Shown: in pieces, positions 1 to 8,596 of the stretch
Layout of the letters: each line of letters starts with the position of its first letter
Position numbering within the stretch: position 1 is the first letter of the stretch
From: Nocardioides sp. BP30
GTDB taxonomy: Bacteria; Actinomycetota; Actinomycetes; Propionibacteriales; Nocardioidaceae
Direction of reading: 5' to 3'
Assembly (NCBI RefSeq): GCF_029873215.1
Contig: NZ_CP123620.1
Span: forward strand, 3,534,001 to 3,598,000
DNA length: 64,000 nucleotides
Translations under genes and position numbers: made by a program
The notes under the pieces: generated by a model
Databases searched by the model: none
Seen by the model: the letters and a program-made list of their open reading frames with translations, nothing else
Told to the model about the DNA's origin: nothing

Positions 1-47
1 AGGCCGGAGGCGATCTCCTCGAGAGCTTCGTGATCAGTCACGGTTGA

Positions 48-872
48 TCAGTCTAGCCTGATGATCGGCGATGTCTGCGTCGCCGTGCCGAGCACCTCCC
101 GCCGTCCGTCGGCCCAGACCACCACCGCCGTACGTCGCCGCCCGGCCAGCCACGACACCGCCTCCCCGTCGAGCGCGAACGCCGCCGTGGCGTCCAGATC
201 CGCCTCGACGAGCTCGTCGGCGATCACCGTCACCGAGGCGACGAGGGTCGGCACCCGGCCGGTCCGGGCGTCGGTGATGTGCGCGCCGCGGTGCGCCAGT
301 CCCGAGGTCGCCACCGCGCCGTTGTGCACCGGCACCACCGCCACCACCCGGGCGGGATCGTGCGGGTCCTCGACGCCAATCCGCCACGGCGCCGCACCCG
401 GGTCGGCCGCACAGACCATGTCGCCCCCGGCGGAGAGGCAGAAGCCGGTCTCCTCCAGGTGCCGCAGCGGCCGGGCCGCCCGGGCGACCGCCCAGCCCTT
501 GACCACGCCACTGGGATCGAGGTGCAGCTCCCCGTCACGCCCGCGACGGCGTACGTCGAAGGCGCCGGACGACTCCTGCCGCCAGCGCTCCCCCAGCGCG
601 AGCACCTCGAGCACCTCCGGCGGGCACGCGACCAGGGAGATCTCGCCGCGGTCGAGGCGGGAGACGTGCGAGTCGGAGCGGTAGGTGGAGAACACCCGGT
701 CGACGTCGCGCAACGTCGCCATCGCCTCGGCCCAGGCATCCCGGGCCGCGGCGTCGTCGGTGTGCCGACCGCGCAGGGCGAGGCTGACCGGCATCCCCAT
801 GACGTGGTCGACGTACCGGGTGACGGGGGCGGCCGTGGGGCTGCCCGTCGCGCTCCCGGCGGTGGCGTTCAC
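48..872 (-). CDS. apbE: FAD:protein FMN transferase (ApbE family)
   Basis: A protein of about 274 residues. ApbE enzymes use FAD to attach FMN covalently to a Thr or Ser of FMN-binding domain proteins. Seen: FSTYRSDSHVSRL (residues 61-73), DPSGVVKGWAVA (119-130), SAGGDMV with a downstream WRIGVEDP (147-170), and ATSGLAHRGAHITDARTG (188-206), which match the substrate-pocket and metal/FAD segments of the family. The start is GTG because it overlaps the stop of the upstream FMN-binding gene as GTGA, which implies translational coupling. No signal peptide is visible. Its genomic partner, the FMN-binding protein, is its likely substrate. The family call is firm; the exact target is inferred from context. 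Confidence 0.88.
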   Translation of the reverse strand: MNATAGSATGSPTAAPVTRYVDHVMGMPVSLALRGRHTDDAAARDAWAEAMATLRDVDRVFSTYRSDSHVSRLDRGEISLVACPPEVLEVLALGERWRQESSGAFDVRRRGRDGELHLDPSGVVKGWAVARAARPLRHLEETGFCLSAGGDMVCAADPGAAPWRIGVEDPHDPARVVAVVPVHNGAVATSGLAHRGAHITDARTGRVPTLVASVTVIADELVEADLDATAAFALDGEAVSWLAGRRRTAVVVWADGRREVLGTATQTSPIIRLD

Positions 873-1360
873 AGGCCGGCCTTGTCCAGCGCGCTCTGCA
901 GCGACTGGAGGTAGCCGTCGCTGGTGACGGTGGCGCCGCTGACCATGTCGATGTCGGCACTCTGCGCGGAGATGGTCTCCTGGATCAGCTGCGGCAGTGC
1001 GAAGGAGTTGATCTCCGCGTCGCGGCCGTTGCCGTCGGGATAGACCGGTACGGCGACATCGGTGATCTTGCCGCCGGCGATCGTGAGCTCGACCTGGACC
1101 GGCCCCCACTGGGTCTGCGCCTCGGAACCGGTGACGGTCGTCGATGCGGAGCTGCCCGAGTCCTCCGTGGTCGAGCCGGCGGCACCCGACGCGGAACCCG
1201 ACGCGGAACCCGACGCGGCGCCCGGCGTCGGGTCGGCGATCGCGCTCAGCGGCGCCGAGCCGGCCGGACCCGAGGTGGAGGTGTGGTAGCCGAAGAGCAA
1301 GACCACCACGGTGACCGTCGCGAGGAACCAGAAGACGATCCGGTTCACGCCCCTCACCAT
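869..1360 (-). CDS. membrane-anchored FMN-binding domain protein
   Basis: A 163-residue protein with one N-terminal membrane segment (about residues 6-22), then a low-complexity Gly/Ser/Ala linker (repeated GSAS) and an FMN-binding domain facing outward. The C-terminal motif VSGATVTSDG (residues 140-149) matches the flavinylation signature, with Thr144 as the expected FMN acceptor. It overlaps the upstream reductase gene by 7 bases and the downstream apbE by 4, so the three form a tight operon. ATG at 1360 was chosen because it places the membrane segment at the N-terminus. By family, it carries electrons on covalent FMN outside the membrane. Upstream in-frame residues are unlikely to be translated. 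Confidence 0.85.
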   Translation of the reverse strand: MVRGVNRIVFWFLATVTVVVLLFGYHTSTSGPAGSAPLSAIADPTPGAASGSASGSASGAAGSTTEDSGSSASTTVTGSEAQTQWGPVQVELTIAGGKITDVAVPVYPDGNGRDAEINSFALPQLIQETISAQSADIDMVSGATVTSDGYLQSLQSALDKAGL

Positions 1361-2760
1361 CCGAACGCCTCCTCGTGCCACTGCTCCCGCGGGAGGCCGG
1401 CCTGCTCGGCCGCCTGCCGCACCGCGGCCGTCCAGGCCGGCGGTCCGCACACGTAGACGTCACGCTGCACGAGGTCGGGGATCCAGCCGAGCAGCACCTG
1501 CGCGTCGTCGTAGCCGTCGTAGCCCTCGCCCACCCAGGAGCCGGCGCTGCGCCGGGCGCCCGGCATCGCTACCAGGTTGAGCCCGCGCCGCTCGCGCAGG
1601 ACGCCCAGCTCGCCGGCGAAGAGCTGGTGGCTGCGGTAGCGCTGCAGCAGGACCGCCTCCCCCGGCGCGTAGCCCAGTCCCTCCGCCAGCGCACGCAGCG
1701 GCGCCAGCCCGACGCCTGCCCCGATGAGGGCGACCTTGCGCTGGGTGCGGGCACGCGGCGTCAGCCGGCCGTACGGACCCTCGACGAGCACCCGCTGGCC
1801 GGGCCGGAGCGCACCGACCGACGCGCTGCCGTCCCCGTCGCTCTGCACGGTGATCCGCAGCGTCCGGCCGTCCGGCGCCGCCGAGAGCGAGAACGGGTTG
1901 GCCCGTGTCCAACCCTCGCGGTCCAGGAATCGCCAGGTGAAGTACTGCCCCGGTTCGGCGCGCAGCCGGTCGAGCCGACGACCGATCAGGTGGACCGAGA
2001 CCACGCCCGGCCCCTCGGGGAAGATCGCCGCCACCCGCAGGCCGTGCCGGTAGTTGCGGAGCAGCGGCAGCGCGACGCGGAAGACGACCACGGTGGCGGC
2101 GACGGCTGCCCACGCCGCCCACCACACGTACGTCGCCCGCGGGCTCGCCAGGAACTCCTGACCCGTCCACAGCTGGTGCGGCAGTGCCAGACCCGCGCCG
2201 AGGTAGCCGTAGAGGTGCAGCAGGTGCCAGGACTCGTAGCGCAGCCGGCGGCGCGCGACGCGCAGGGAGGTCAGCACCACCATCACCAGCAGCAGCGTGC
2301 CGGCGACCGCCAGCAGCATCCCCGGGTCGTGCCAGGTCAGGTCCCAGAAGGTGGCGGGGGTCGAGCCCAGCCTGCCCGCGGCGTACCCCCAGGTGATCAG
2401 GACGACGTGGACGACGATCAGGTCGAAGGAGGTCAGGCCGACGATCCGGTGGATCCGCACCAGCCGGTCCTGGCCGTAGGCGCGTTCGAGCAGCGGCACG
2501 CGGGCCATCAGCAGCACCTGCACGAGCAGCAGCGCCGAGCCGACCAGCCCGCTGAGCCGGCCCAGCGACAGCAACGCGTCGGTCAGGGAGGAGCCGAGGT
2601 CCTGGAAGCCGCCACCGGCCGCCCACCAGTACGCGACCAGCAGCACGCCCAGCCACAGCACGGAGACCAGCGCGGTCCGCACCAGCGCGTCCCGGCGTGC
2701 GAGCCTGCCGAACGCCGGCGACAGGCTCGGTGCGGGGACCGAGGGGATCACTGCTGCCAT
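1354..2760 (-). CDS. ferric-reductase-like transmembrane flavin oxidoreductase
   Basis: A protein of about 468 residues. The N-terminal half has about six membrane helices with His residues suited to heme ligation (RIHRIVG, IVVHVVL, WHLLHLYG, ALPHQLW). The C-terminal half is a cytosolic ferredoxin-NADP-reductase-type module: RANPFSLSAAPDG binds flavin, GAGVGLAPLRAL binds nucleotide, and the CGPP motif lies near the end. The family (ferric reductase/NADPH oxidase type) moves electrons from NAD(P)H through FAD and heme across the membrane. It is first in the operon with the FMN-binding protein and ApbE, so the FMN protein is a plausible acceptor. The start is ATG 2760; an upstream TTG (2781) is possible. 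Confidence 0.85.
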   Translation of the reverse strand: MAAVIPSVPAPSLSPAFGRLARRDALVRTALVSVLWLGVLLVAYWWAAGGGFQDLGSSLTDALLSLGRLSGLVGSALLLVQVLLMARVPLLERAYGQDRLVRIHRIVGLTSFDLIVVHVVLITWGYAAGRLGSTPATFWDLTWHDPGMLLAVAGTLLLVMVVLTSLRVARRRLRYESWHLLHLYGYLGAGLALPHQLWTGQEFLASPRATYVWWAAWAAVAATVVVFRVALPLLRNYRHGLRVAAIFPEGPGVVSVHLIGRRLDRLRAEPGQYFTWRFLDREGWTRANPFSLSAAPDGRTLRITVQSDGDGSASVGALRPGQRVLVEGPYGRLTPRARTQRKVALIGAGVGLAPLRALAEGLGYAPGEAVLLQRYRSHQLFAGELGVLRERRGLNLVAMPGARRSAGSWVGEGYDGYDDAQVLLGWIPDLVQRDVYVCGPPAWTAAVRQAAEQAGLPREQWHEEAFGW

Positions 2761-2828
2761 GCGACGAGCATGCGCCCCCAACCTGACGCTTGCCGGGGAC
2801 TTTCTTGAGGAACGGGTGAGAGTCGCTC

Positions 2829-3833
2829 TCAGCCGAGGTGGGCGTCGATCTCCGCGAGCACCCGCTGGCGCACGTCGGCCGGCGCGAACGAGGCGCGTAC
2901 GGCGGCGCGCGCCAGCTCGGCGACTCCGGCCTCGTCCAGGCCCAGCAGCTCGGCGGCGATCGCGTACTCCCGACCCAGGGTGGTGCCGAACATCGGCGGG
3001 TCGTCGGAGTTGATCGTGACGGTGACACCGGCTTCGACGAACGCCTTGAGCGGGTGCTCGGCGAGGGTGGCCACGGCTCGGGTGGCGATGTTGGAGGACG
3101 GGCAGACCTCGAGCGGGATGCCCGTCTCGGCCAGGTGCGCCAGAAGGGCCGGGTCCTGTGCGGCGGAGGTGCCGTGTCCGATCCGCTCGGCGTGCAGCAG
3201 GGTGAGGGCGTCCCAGATCGTCTGCGGCCCGGTGGTCTCGCCGGCGTGGGGCACGCAGTGCAGTCCCGCCGCCCGGGCGCGATCGAAGTGCGGCGCGAAC
3301 TGCGGGCGGGGAACGCCGATCTCGGGGCCACCGAGGCCGAAGCCGACGAGGGCGTCGGTGCGGTGCTCGAGGGCGTAGCCGAGGGTCGCGTCGGCGGCCG
3401 GGACGCCGAGCTCACCGGGGATGTCGTAGATCCAGCGCAGCACCACCCCGAAGTCGCGCAGCGCCGCCACGCGGGCGTCCTCGATCGCCTCGGTGTAGGC
3501 CTCGATCGGAACGCCCGCCAGCACCGAGGTGTACGGCGTGCACGTCAGCTCGGCGTAGCGCACCTGCTGGCCCTGCGCCAGCTCGCGGCCGATCTCGTAG
3601 GTGAGGTAGCGGATGTCCTCCGGCGTACGGATGAGGTCGACGACCGCGAGGTAGACCTCGATGAAGTGCGCGAAGTCGCGGAAGGTGAAGAAGCCGCGCA
3701 GCTCCTCCAGGTCGCTCGGCACGCCCGCAGCGGGGTGGCGGGCGGCGAGCTCGGCGACGATCCGCGGCGAGGCCGACCCGACGTGGTGGACGTGCAGCTC
3801 GGCCTTGGGCAGCCCGGCGATGAAGTCCTTCAT
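2829..3833 (-). CDS. adenosine deaminase family protein
   Basis: A 334-residue amidohydrolase-fold enzyme. Seen: AELHVHHVGS at residues 11-20 gives the HxH zinc ligands (normally HLH); HAGE carries the catalytic Glu; RIGHG carries a base His; SSN and SDDP give the last zinc and substrate contacts. All residues needed for hydrolytic deamination are present. Families with this signature deaminate adenosine, or 6-amino-6-deoxyfutalosine in the alternative menaquinone route, and sequence reading alone cannot decide between them. It is not in an obvious operon: the next gene on the same strand starts about 50 bases upstream of it. Confidence 0.85.
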   Translation of the reverse strand: MKDFIAGLPKAELHVHHVGSASPRIVAELAARHPAAGVPSDLEELRGFFTFRDFAHFIEVYLAVVDLIRTPEDIRYLTYEIGRELAQGQQVRYAELTCTPYTSVLAGVPIEAYTEAIEDARVAALRDFGVVLRWIYDIPGELGVPAADATLGYALEHRTDALVGFGLGGPEIGVPRPQFAPHFDRARAAGLHCVPHAGETTGPQTIWDALTLLHAERIGHGTSAAQDPALLAHLAETGIPLEVCPSSNIATRAVATLAEHPLKAFVEAGVTVTINSDDPPMFGTTLGREYAIAAELLGLDEAGVAELARAAVRASFAPADVRQRVLAEIDAHLG

Positions 3834-3885
3834 GCGATCACCTCGACGTGGGAGCTCGATGGGAACGGGACGTGCGAGGGGCGCA

Positions 3886-4617
3886 TCAGGAGACGGCCTT
3901 GATCAGGTTGGCGGCCAGCTCGGGGACGGTGTCGCCGTCCTGGAACTGCCGGCCGTCGAGCAGGATCGTGGGCGTGCCCTCGACGTGCGCCTTCTGCGCG
4001 GCCCTGGTCGCCCCGTCGGTCCAGGCCTTCTGCGAGCTGGTGTCCTCGATGCCGGCGCGGACCGCGCTCTCCTCGGCGCCGGCCTTGACGGCGAGGTCCA
4101 CGAGCTCGCTCACCTTCGGGAACGGGCCGGACTCCTCGGGCTGGTTCTCGTAGAGCAGGTCGTGGAACCTCTTGGCGACGTCCGGGCCGGACGTCGTCAG
4201 CACCACGGCGAAGGCATTGAGCGCCTGACCGGAGTAGTCGGGCGAGAGCAGCCGGAACGGCCGGTACTGCAGGTAGACCTTGCCGTCGGCCGCCAGTTGG
4301 GCGAGCTTGTCCCGCGAGGCGAGCTCGAGCTGGTCGCAGAACGGACAGAGGAAGTCCTCGTAGATGACGATCGTGTGGGGTGCGCTCGGGTTGCCGACGC
4401 TGAGGCTGTAGGTCGCGTTGTCGCTGCTGGTCGCGGCGTCGGTGTCGACCTTGCCGTCGCCCCCGTTGCTCAACCCGATGACCACGCAGACAGCGACGAT
4501 CGCGATCAGTGCCAGCACCAGGGCGCTCACCTTCACCACGACGCCGCGGCGTTCCCGGCGACGGGCCTCCTCGGCGAGACGGGCGGCGGCAGCGGCGCGT
4601 TCGTCGCGCTTGGACAT
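3886..4617 (-). CDS. membrane-anchored DsbA-like thiol oxidoreductase
   Basis: A 243-residue protein. A charged cytosolic N-terminus rich in Ala, Arg and Glu (1-27) is followed by one membrane helix (about 28-48) and an extracytoplasmic thioredoxin-fold domain. The active site is CPFC within EDFLCPFCDQL, and the cis-Pro loop is EGTPTILLDG. By family it oxidises or isomerises disulfides in exported proteins. It is divergent from the DUF929 protein, with VKOR next after that; VKOR enzymes reoxidise such thioredoxin-like partners. The start is ATG 4617. Confidence 0.87.
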   Translation of the reverse strand: MSKRDERAAAAARLAEEARRRERRGVVVKVSALVLALIAIVAVCVVIGLSNGGDGKVDTDAATSSDNATYSLSVGNPSAPHTIVIYEDFLCPFCDQLELASRDKLAQLAADGKVYLQYRPFRLLSPDYSGQALNAFAVVLTTSGPDVAKRFHDLLYENQPEESGPFPKVSELVDLAVKAGAEESAVRAGIEDTSSQKAWTDGATRAAQKAHVEGTPTILLDGRQFQDGDTVPELAANLIKAVS

Positions 4618-4752
4618 GGTCGGGCCTCACTCGTACGTCGGAGCTGGGTGCGTCGACCGTGATCCTGCCACGATCGGCTCCCCCGCCCGCCGGCAGGATC
4701 GGCAGGCTCCGCGAGGCGCTCTCTCAACCTGCTCTCATCGTGGCGATCTACC

Positions 4753-5721
4753 ATGCGAAGCATGACCGGCAAGGCCAAGAAGGAACCGCAGGGCGCCACG
4801 CCCGCTCCCGACCAGACCCCGAGCAGGAACGCGGCCAAGGCGGCGCGGCGCGAGGCCATGCGCGCCCAGATGCTGCGCGACCAGGCCAAGGCCCGCCGGA
4901 CCGCGCGCCTGAAGACGACCGGCGTGGTGGCGATCGTGGTGGTCATCGTCGTCGCCGTGGGTGTCGGCATCGGGCTGAGCATCGGCGGTGGTGGTGGCGG
5001 CAAGGGCTCCGCCTCGACCGCCCTGGACTCCTCGGTGGAGAAGGCGATCACCGGGGTGTCCGGTGACGTCATCGACGCCGTCGGTGCCGGCGGCGGCGTC
5101 AGCATCTCCAAGCCGGTCGCCCTGAGCGGTGCTCCCGCGCTGACCAGCGACGGCAAGCCACGCGTGCTCTACGTGGGCGCCGAGTACTGCCCGTACTGTG
5201 CCGCGCAGCGCTGGGCCGTGGTCAACGCGCTGTCCCGCTTCGGCACGTTCACCCACCTCGGCCAGACCACCTCCTCGGCCAGCGACATCGACCCGAGCAC
5301 GGCGACGCTGAGCTTCCATGGCGCCACCTACACCAGCGACTACCTCTCCTTCACCGGCGTCGAGCAGACCACCAACCAGCCCGACGGCAACGGGGGCTAC
5401 AAGCCGCTGGACAGCCTCAGCGCCGCCGACCAGAAGATCCTGGACACCTACGACACCAAGCAGTACGTCGGCAGCGACGGCGGCATCCCCTTCATCGACT
5501 ACGGCGGGAAGTACGCCTCCTCCGGCGCCAGCTACGACCCGGCCACGCTCCAGGGGCTCAGCCACGCCGACATCGCCAAGGACCTCTCAGACCCCAGCAG
5601 CACCGTCACCAAGTCGATCGTGGGCACCGCCAACGTCATCACCGCGACGCTGTGCAAGCTCACCGACCAGAAGCCGGCCAACGTGTGCACGGCGGCCGGG
5701 GTCAAGGCAGCCGCCTCCTGA
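4753..5721 (+). CDS. DUF929 family membrane-anchored thioredoxin-like protein
   Basis: A protein of about 322 residues. The N-terminus is basic and Ala-rich (1-54), then comes a membrane helix of Val/Ile/Gly (about 55-75), a polyglycine linker and an outward domain. AEYCPYCAAQRW (about 142-153) carries a CxxC site and matches the DUF929 family, which is thought to act in thiol-disulfide exchange. IPFIDYGGKY is typical of the family's second half. Start choice is open between ATG 4753 and ATG 4762; neither has a strong ribosome site. Together with the DsbA-like gene and VKOR it forms a disulfide-formation neighbourhood. Confidence 0.85.
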   Translation: MRSMTGKAKKEPQGATPAPDQTPSRNAAKAARREAMRAQMLRDQAKARRTARLKTTGVVAIVVVIVVAVGVGIGLSIGGGGGGKGSASTALDSSVEKAITGVSGDVIDAVGAGGGVSISKPVALSGAPALTSDGKPRVLYVGAEYCPYCAAQRWAVVNALSRFGTFTHLGQTTSSASDIDPSTATLSFHGATYTSDYLSFTGVEQTTNQPDGNGGYKPLDSLSAADQKILDTYDTKQYVGSDGGIPFIDYGGKYASSGASYDPATLQGLSHADIAKDLSDPSSTVTKSIVGTANVITATLCKLTDQKPANVCTAAGVKAAAS

Positions 5722-5809
5722 CACGGATCGGTGGCCACGAGGGCCGCCGGCCAGCGAAGATGGGGTGAGGATGCGCGGACCTGTCCGCCGACGAAGGAGC
5801 AGCAGCACG

Positions 5810-6505
5810 GTGTCACACCACGCCGAATCACACCTCGAGCCGCCCGTCGAGCCCGAGGCCGATGCCGACGAGGAGACCTGGCGGGCGTATCTGCTGGCCT
5901 CGGAGGAGTTCGAGCGTCGCCACGCCGGCGAGGGCCGTGTGCTGCGCTGGTGGTTGCTGGTCGGCGGTCTGATCGGCCTGTACGCCGCTGCCAGCCTCGT
6001 GCTGGACAAGCTCTCCTACTACGAGCAGCTCGCGACCGGCCACGCCCCGTCGCTCTCGTGCAACTTCAACCCCATCATCGGCTGCGGCCAGGTCATCAAC
6101 ACGCCGCAGGCCTCCATCTTCTGGAGCCTGCCGAACCCGGTCATCGGCGTGATCGCGTGGCCGGTCGTCGCTGCCCTCGGGGTTCTGCTGATCTCGGGGG
6201 TGACCCTGCGGGCCTGGCACTGGGTGGCCCTCGAGCTCGGTGTCATCGGCGGGATCGTGATGGTGAGCTGGCTGCAGTTCCAGACGATCTTCCACATCAA
6301 CGCGCTGTGCCCGTGGTGCATGGTGACGTGGGCGGTCATGATCCCCACGTTCTGGGCCGTCACCGCCCGGAACCTGCGCCGGTGGGCCTACGACAACGCG
6401 GTGGCCAAGCTGGTCTATGAGGTGACGCCGGTCTGGATCGTGCTGCACTTCCTCGTGCTCGCCGGGATCATCTACGCCCACTTCGGCAGCCGGCTCTGGG
6501 CCTGA
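5810..6505 (+). CDS. vitamin K epoxide reductase (VKOR) family protein
   Basis: A polytopic membrane protein of about 231 residues with four to five helices. Seen: SCNFNPIIGCG supplies the loop cysteine pair, SIFWSLPNPVIGV is a family segment, and ALCPWCMVTW carries the quinone-proximal CxxC. Bacterial VKOR proteins reoxidise DsbA-like partners using menaquinone and are the actinobacterial counterpart of DsbB. The start is GTG 5810 with GGAG ten bases upstream; an in-frame ATG at 5771 would add 13 basic residues. It follows the DUF929 gene and faces the DsbA-like gene, consistent with one disulfide-generating system. Confidence 0.9.
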   Translation: MSHHAESHLEPPVEPEADADEETWRAYLLASEEFERRHAGEGRVLRWWLLVGGLIGLYAAASLVLDKLSYYEQLATGHAPSLSCNFNPIIGCGQVINTPQASIFWSLPNPVIGVIAWPVVAALGVLLISGVTLRAWHWVALELGVIGGIVMVSWLQFQTIFHINALCPWCMVTWAVMIPTFWAVTARNLRRWAYDNAVAKLVYEVTPVWIVLHFLVLAGIIYAHFGSRLWA

Positions 6506-6530
6506 CCCGGTCCGGACTAAGGTGCTCTCC

Positions 6531-7178
6531 GTGTCCACCACCTCTGACCGACTCGTCTGGATCGACTGCGAGATGACCGGCCTCTCCCTGGAGGCCGACG
6601 CCCTGATCGAGGTCGCCGCGCTCGTCACCGACTACGAACTCAACGTGCTCGGCGAGGGCGTCGACATCGTGATCAAGCCACCGGCCGAGGCGCTGGCGCA
6701 GATGGACGACTTCGTCCGGACGATGCACACCAACTCGGCCCTGCTCCCCGAGCTCGAGCACGGCGTCACGCTCGCCGAGGCCGAGGAGCGTGTGCTCGCC
6801 TACGTGCGCGAGCAGTGCGGCGCCGACGCGCGACCGCCCCTGGCCGGCAACACGGTGGGCACCGACCGGGCGTTCCTGGCCCGCGACATGCCGACGCTGG
6901 AGGGGTGGCTGCACTACCGCAACGTCGACGTCTCCACCATCAAGGAGCTGTCCCGGCGCTGGTTCCCCCGGGCGTACTTCCAGGCGCCGGCCAAGCGCGG
7001 CAACCACCGAGCCCTGGCCGACATCCAGGAGTCGATCGAGGAGCTGCGCTACTACCGGGAGGCGGTCTTCCTGCCGCCGCCCGGCCTGGACAGCGAGGCG
7101 GCCAAGGCGATCGCCCAGCGGCACGGCGGATCGATCACCGGCCTGCGGGACGACACCGATTCCACAACCGGGAACTGA
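6531..7178 (+). CDS. orn: oligoribonuclease
   Basis: A 215-residue DEDDh 3'-5' exonuclease that degrades very short RNAs (2-5 nt), including pGpG from c-di-GMP breakdown. Seen: WIDCEMTGL supplies the first Asp and Glu, NTVGTDRAFLARDMP the second Asp, and NHRALADIQESI the His and final Asp. Length and motif spacing fit the family. GTG 6531 was chosen because AAGG lies about ten bases upstream; GTG 6522 is also in frame. It is followed directly by tRNA-His. Two EAL-domain proteins elsewhere in the window produce the kind of dinucleotide this enzyme clears. Confidence 0.93.
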   Translation: MSTTSDRLVWIDCEMTGLSLEADALIEVAALVTDYELNVLGEGVDIVIKPPAEALAQMDDFVRTMHTNSALLPELEHGVTLAEAEERVLAYVREQCGADARPPLAGNTVGTDRAFLARDMPTLEGWLHYRNVDVSTIKELSRRWFPRAYFQAPAKRGNHRALADIQESIEELRYYREAVFLPPPGLDSEAAKAIAQRHGGSITGLRDDTDSTTGN

Positions 7179-7223
7179 TTCCCCTATAGTTCCGGTCGTG
7201 CCGGACCTCGGTCGGCGCGCATG

Positions 7224-7299
7224 GTGGGCGTAGCTCAGCTGGTAGAGCATCGCGTTGTGGTCGCGAGGGTCGCGGGTTCAAGCCCCGTCGCTCACCCCA
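7224..7299 (+). tRNA. tRNA-His (GTG anticodon)
   Basis: A cloverleaf is readable: acceptor GTGGGCG pairs with CGCTCAC (one G-T pair), D-arm consensus TAGCTCAGCTGGTAGAGCA, anticodon GTG in TTGTGGT, T-loop GGTTCAAGCC, and a gene-encoded CCA. The G at 7223 opposite discriminator C fits the extra 5' G of tRNA-His. It lies just downstream of orn. Confidence 0.96.
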
Positions 7300-7304
7300 T
7301 GGAG

Positions 7305-7343
7305 AACGGCTCCCGACCTGCACCGACAGGTCGGGAGCCGTTT
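7305..7343 (+). terminator. intrinsic terminator after tRNA-His
   Basis: A perfect 16-bp inverted repeat (7305-7320 with 7327-7342) has a six-base loop and runs into TTT. It starts six bases after the tRNA CCA end. Confidence 0.88.
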
Positions 7344-7364
7344 CACATGCCGTAGGTTGGGCTC

Positions 7365-8051
7365 GTGACCAGCGTCCGGCGCCTGCTGCTCGGCACGTTC
7401 GTGCGACCGGCCGCCGAGACGGGCACCGGGGCGCCCCGCGTCGAGGCCGTGTACGGCTACCTCGTGCGTCATCGCGACGGCCTGCTGCTGCTCGACACGG
7501 GGATCGGGCGCGGTGAGGAGGAGACCGAGCAGTGGTACCGGCCGCGCCGCGTAGGGCTGCGGGAGGCGCTCGCCGGCGCCGGGGTCGAGGTCTCGGAGCT
7601 GGCCCTGGTCCTCAACTGCCACCTGCACTTCGACCACTGCGGCGGGAACCCGCTGCTGGGCGGGACACCGATCCTGGCCCAGCGCACGGAGCTGTCCGCC
7701 GCTCGGGCGGGTGACTACACCTTCACCGAGCTGATCGACCACGCCGGCAGCAACTACCAGGCGCTCGACGGCGAGGCCGAGCCGCTGGCCGGCGTCCACG
7801 TCATCCCGACCCCCGGTCACGTCGCGGGCCACCAGTCGGTGGTCGTCGTCTCGCCGGACGGCACAGTGGTACTGGCCGGCCAGTCCCACGACACCGCCTC
7901 GTCCTGGAGCGCCGATGTGCTCGCGGCGACCGCTGTCGGTCTGGGCCACGACGAGCCCCTGCCGGCACCGCCGCTCTGGATGGAGCGCGTGCTCGCCTTC
8001 GACCCGCGTCGGGTCGTCTTCGCCCACGACGCGGCGGTCTGGGAGGCATGA
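7365..8051 (+). CDS. MBL-fold metallo-hydrolase (lactonase-like)
   Basis: A 228-residue metallo-beta-lactamase-fold protein. The metal motif HLHFDH is in CHLHFDHCGG (about residues 85-94), a second His is in TPGHVAGHQS, and a late His is in FAHD. The layout resembles N-acyl-homoserine-lactonase-type hydrolases. The usual Asp between the second and third His motifs sits in an atypical AGQSHDT context, so the substrate cannot be named. The start is GTG 7365. Its stop overlaps the start of the GNAT gene (ATGA), implying co-translation. Confidence 0.82.
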   Translation: MTSVRRLLLGTFVRPAAETGTGAPRVEAVYGYLVRHRDGLLLLDTGIGRGEEETEQWYRPRRVGLREALAGAGVEVSELALVLNCHLHFDHCGGNPLLGGTPILAQRTELSAARAGDYTFTELIDHAGSNYQALDGEAEPLAGVHVIPTPGHVAGHQSVVVVSPDGTVVLAGQSHDTASSWSADVLAATAVGLGHDEPLPAPPLWMERVLAFDPRRVVFAHDAAVWEA

Positions 8052-8575
8052 CTAGGGTTCTCGCCATGCCCGCCGCGATCAGCTTCCACACCGTCGATCC
8101 GACCGCGCCCCTCGCCGCGGCCGCGATGGCGGCGTACTTCGCCGAGCTCGACGACCGCTTCCCCGGCGGCTTCGACGCGAGCGGCCAGAGCACCAAGGAC
8201 GCCGAGCTGCTCGGGCCGCCCGGCGGTGCGTTCGTGGTGGTGCTGCCACAGGGGCACTCCCCCGAGGAGGTCGGGGCGAGAGCCGTCGCGTGCGGTGGCG
8301 TGCAGACGATCGAGGCCGACATCCGGTACGGCGAGATCAAGCGGATGTGGGTCGACACCGCCTGGCGGGGCACCGGCGTCGGCTCGCGGCTGTTGCGACA
8401 CCTGGAGTCGGTGGCCGCCGGGCTGGGTCACCACGTGGTGCGGCTCGACACCAACGACACCCTGGTCGAGGCGATCGGGATGTACCGCCGGGCGGGCTAC
8501 CGCGAGATCGAGCGCTACAACGACAACCCCTACGCCCGGCACTTCTTCGAGAAGCAGCTCGCGCTGTCGGTCTAG
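8048..8575 (+). CDS. GNAT family N-acetyltransferase
   Basis: A 175-residue protein. The acetyl-CoA binding motif RGTGVGSRLLRHLE (about 113-126) is preceded by EIKRMWVDTAWR and followed by AIGMYRRAGYREIERY, the usual GNAT C-terminal segment. The acceptor substrate is not predictable. It overlaps the preceding hydrolase gene by four bases; an internal ATG at 8066 is an alternative start that would remove the overlap. Confidence 0.88.
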   Translation: MTRVLAMPAAISFHTVDPTAPLAAAAMAAYFAELDDRFPGGFDASGQSTKDAELLGPPGGAFVVVLPQGHSPEEVGARAVACGGVQTIEADIRYGEIKRMWVDTAWRGTGVGSRLLRHLESVAAGLGHHVVRLDTNDTLVEAIGMYRRAGYREIERYNDNPYARHFFEKQLALSV

Positions 8576-8596
8576 TGCCAGGTTCCTCCCCCTAGG

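Noticed and set aside
1460..3415. 651-residue minus-strand frame spanning the reductase and deaminase genes
   Set aside because: It is a shadow of two well-supported genes, with Arg/Ser/Pro-rich content and no motifs.
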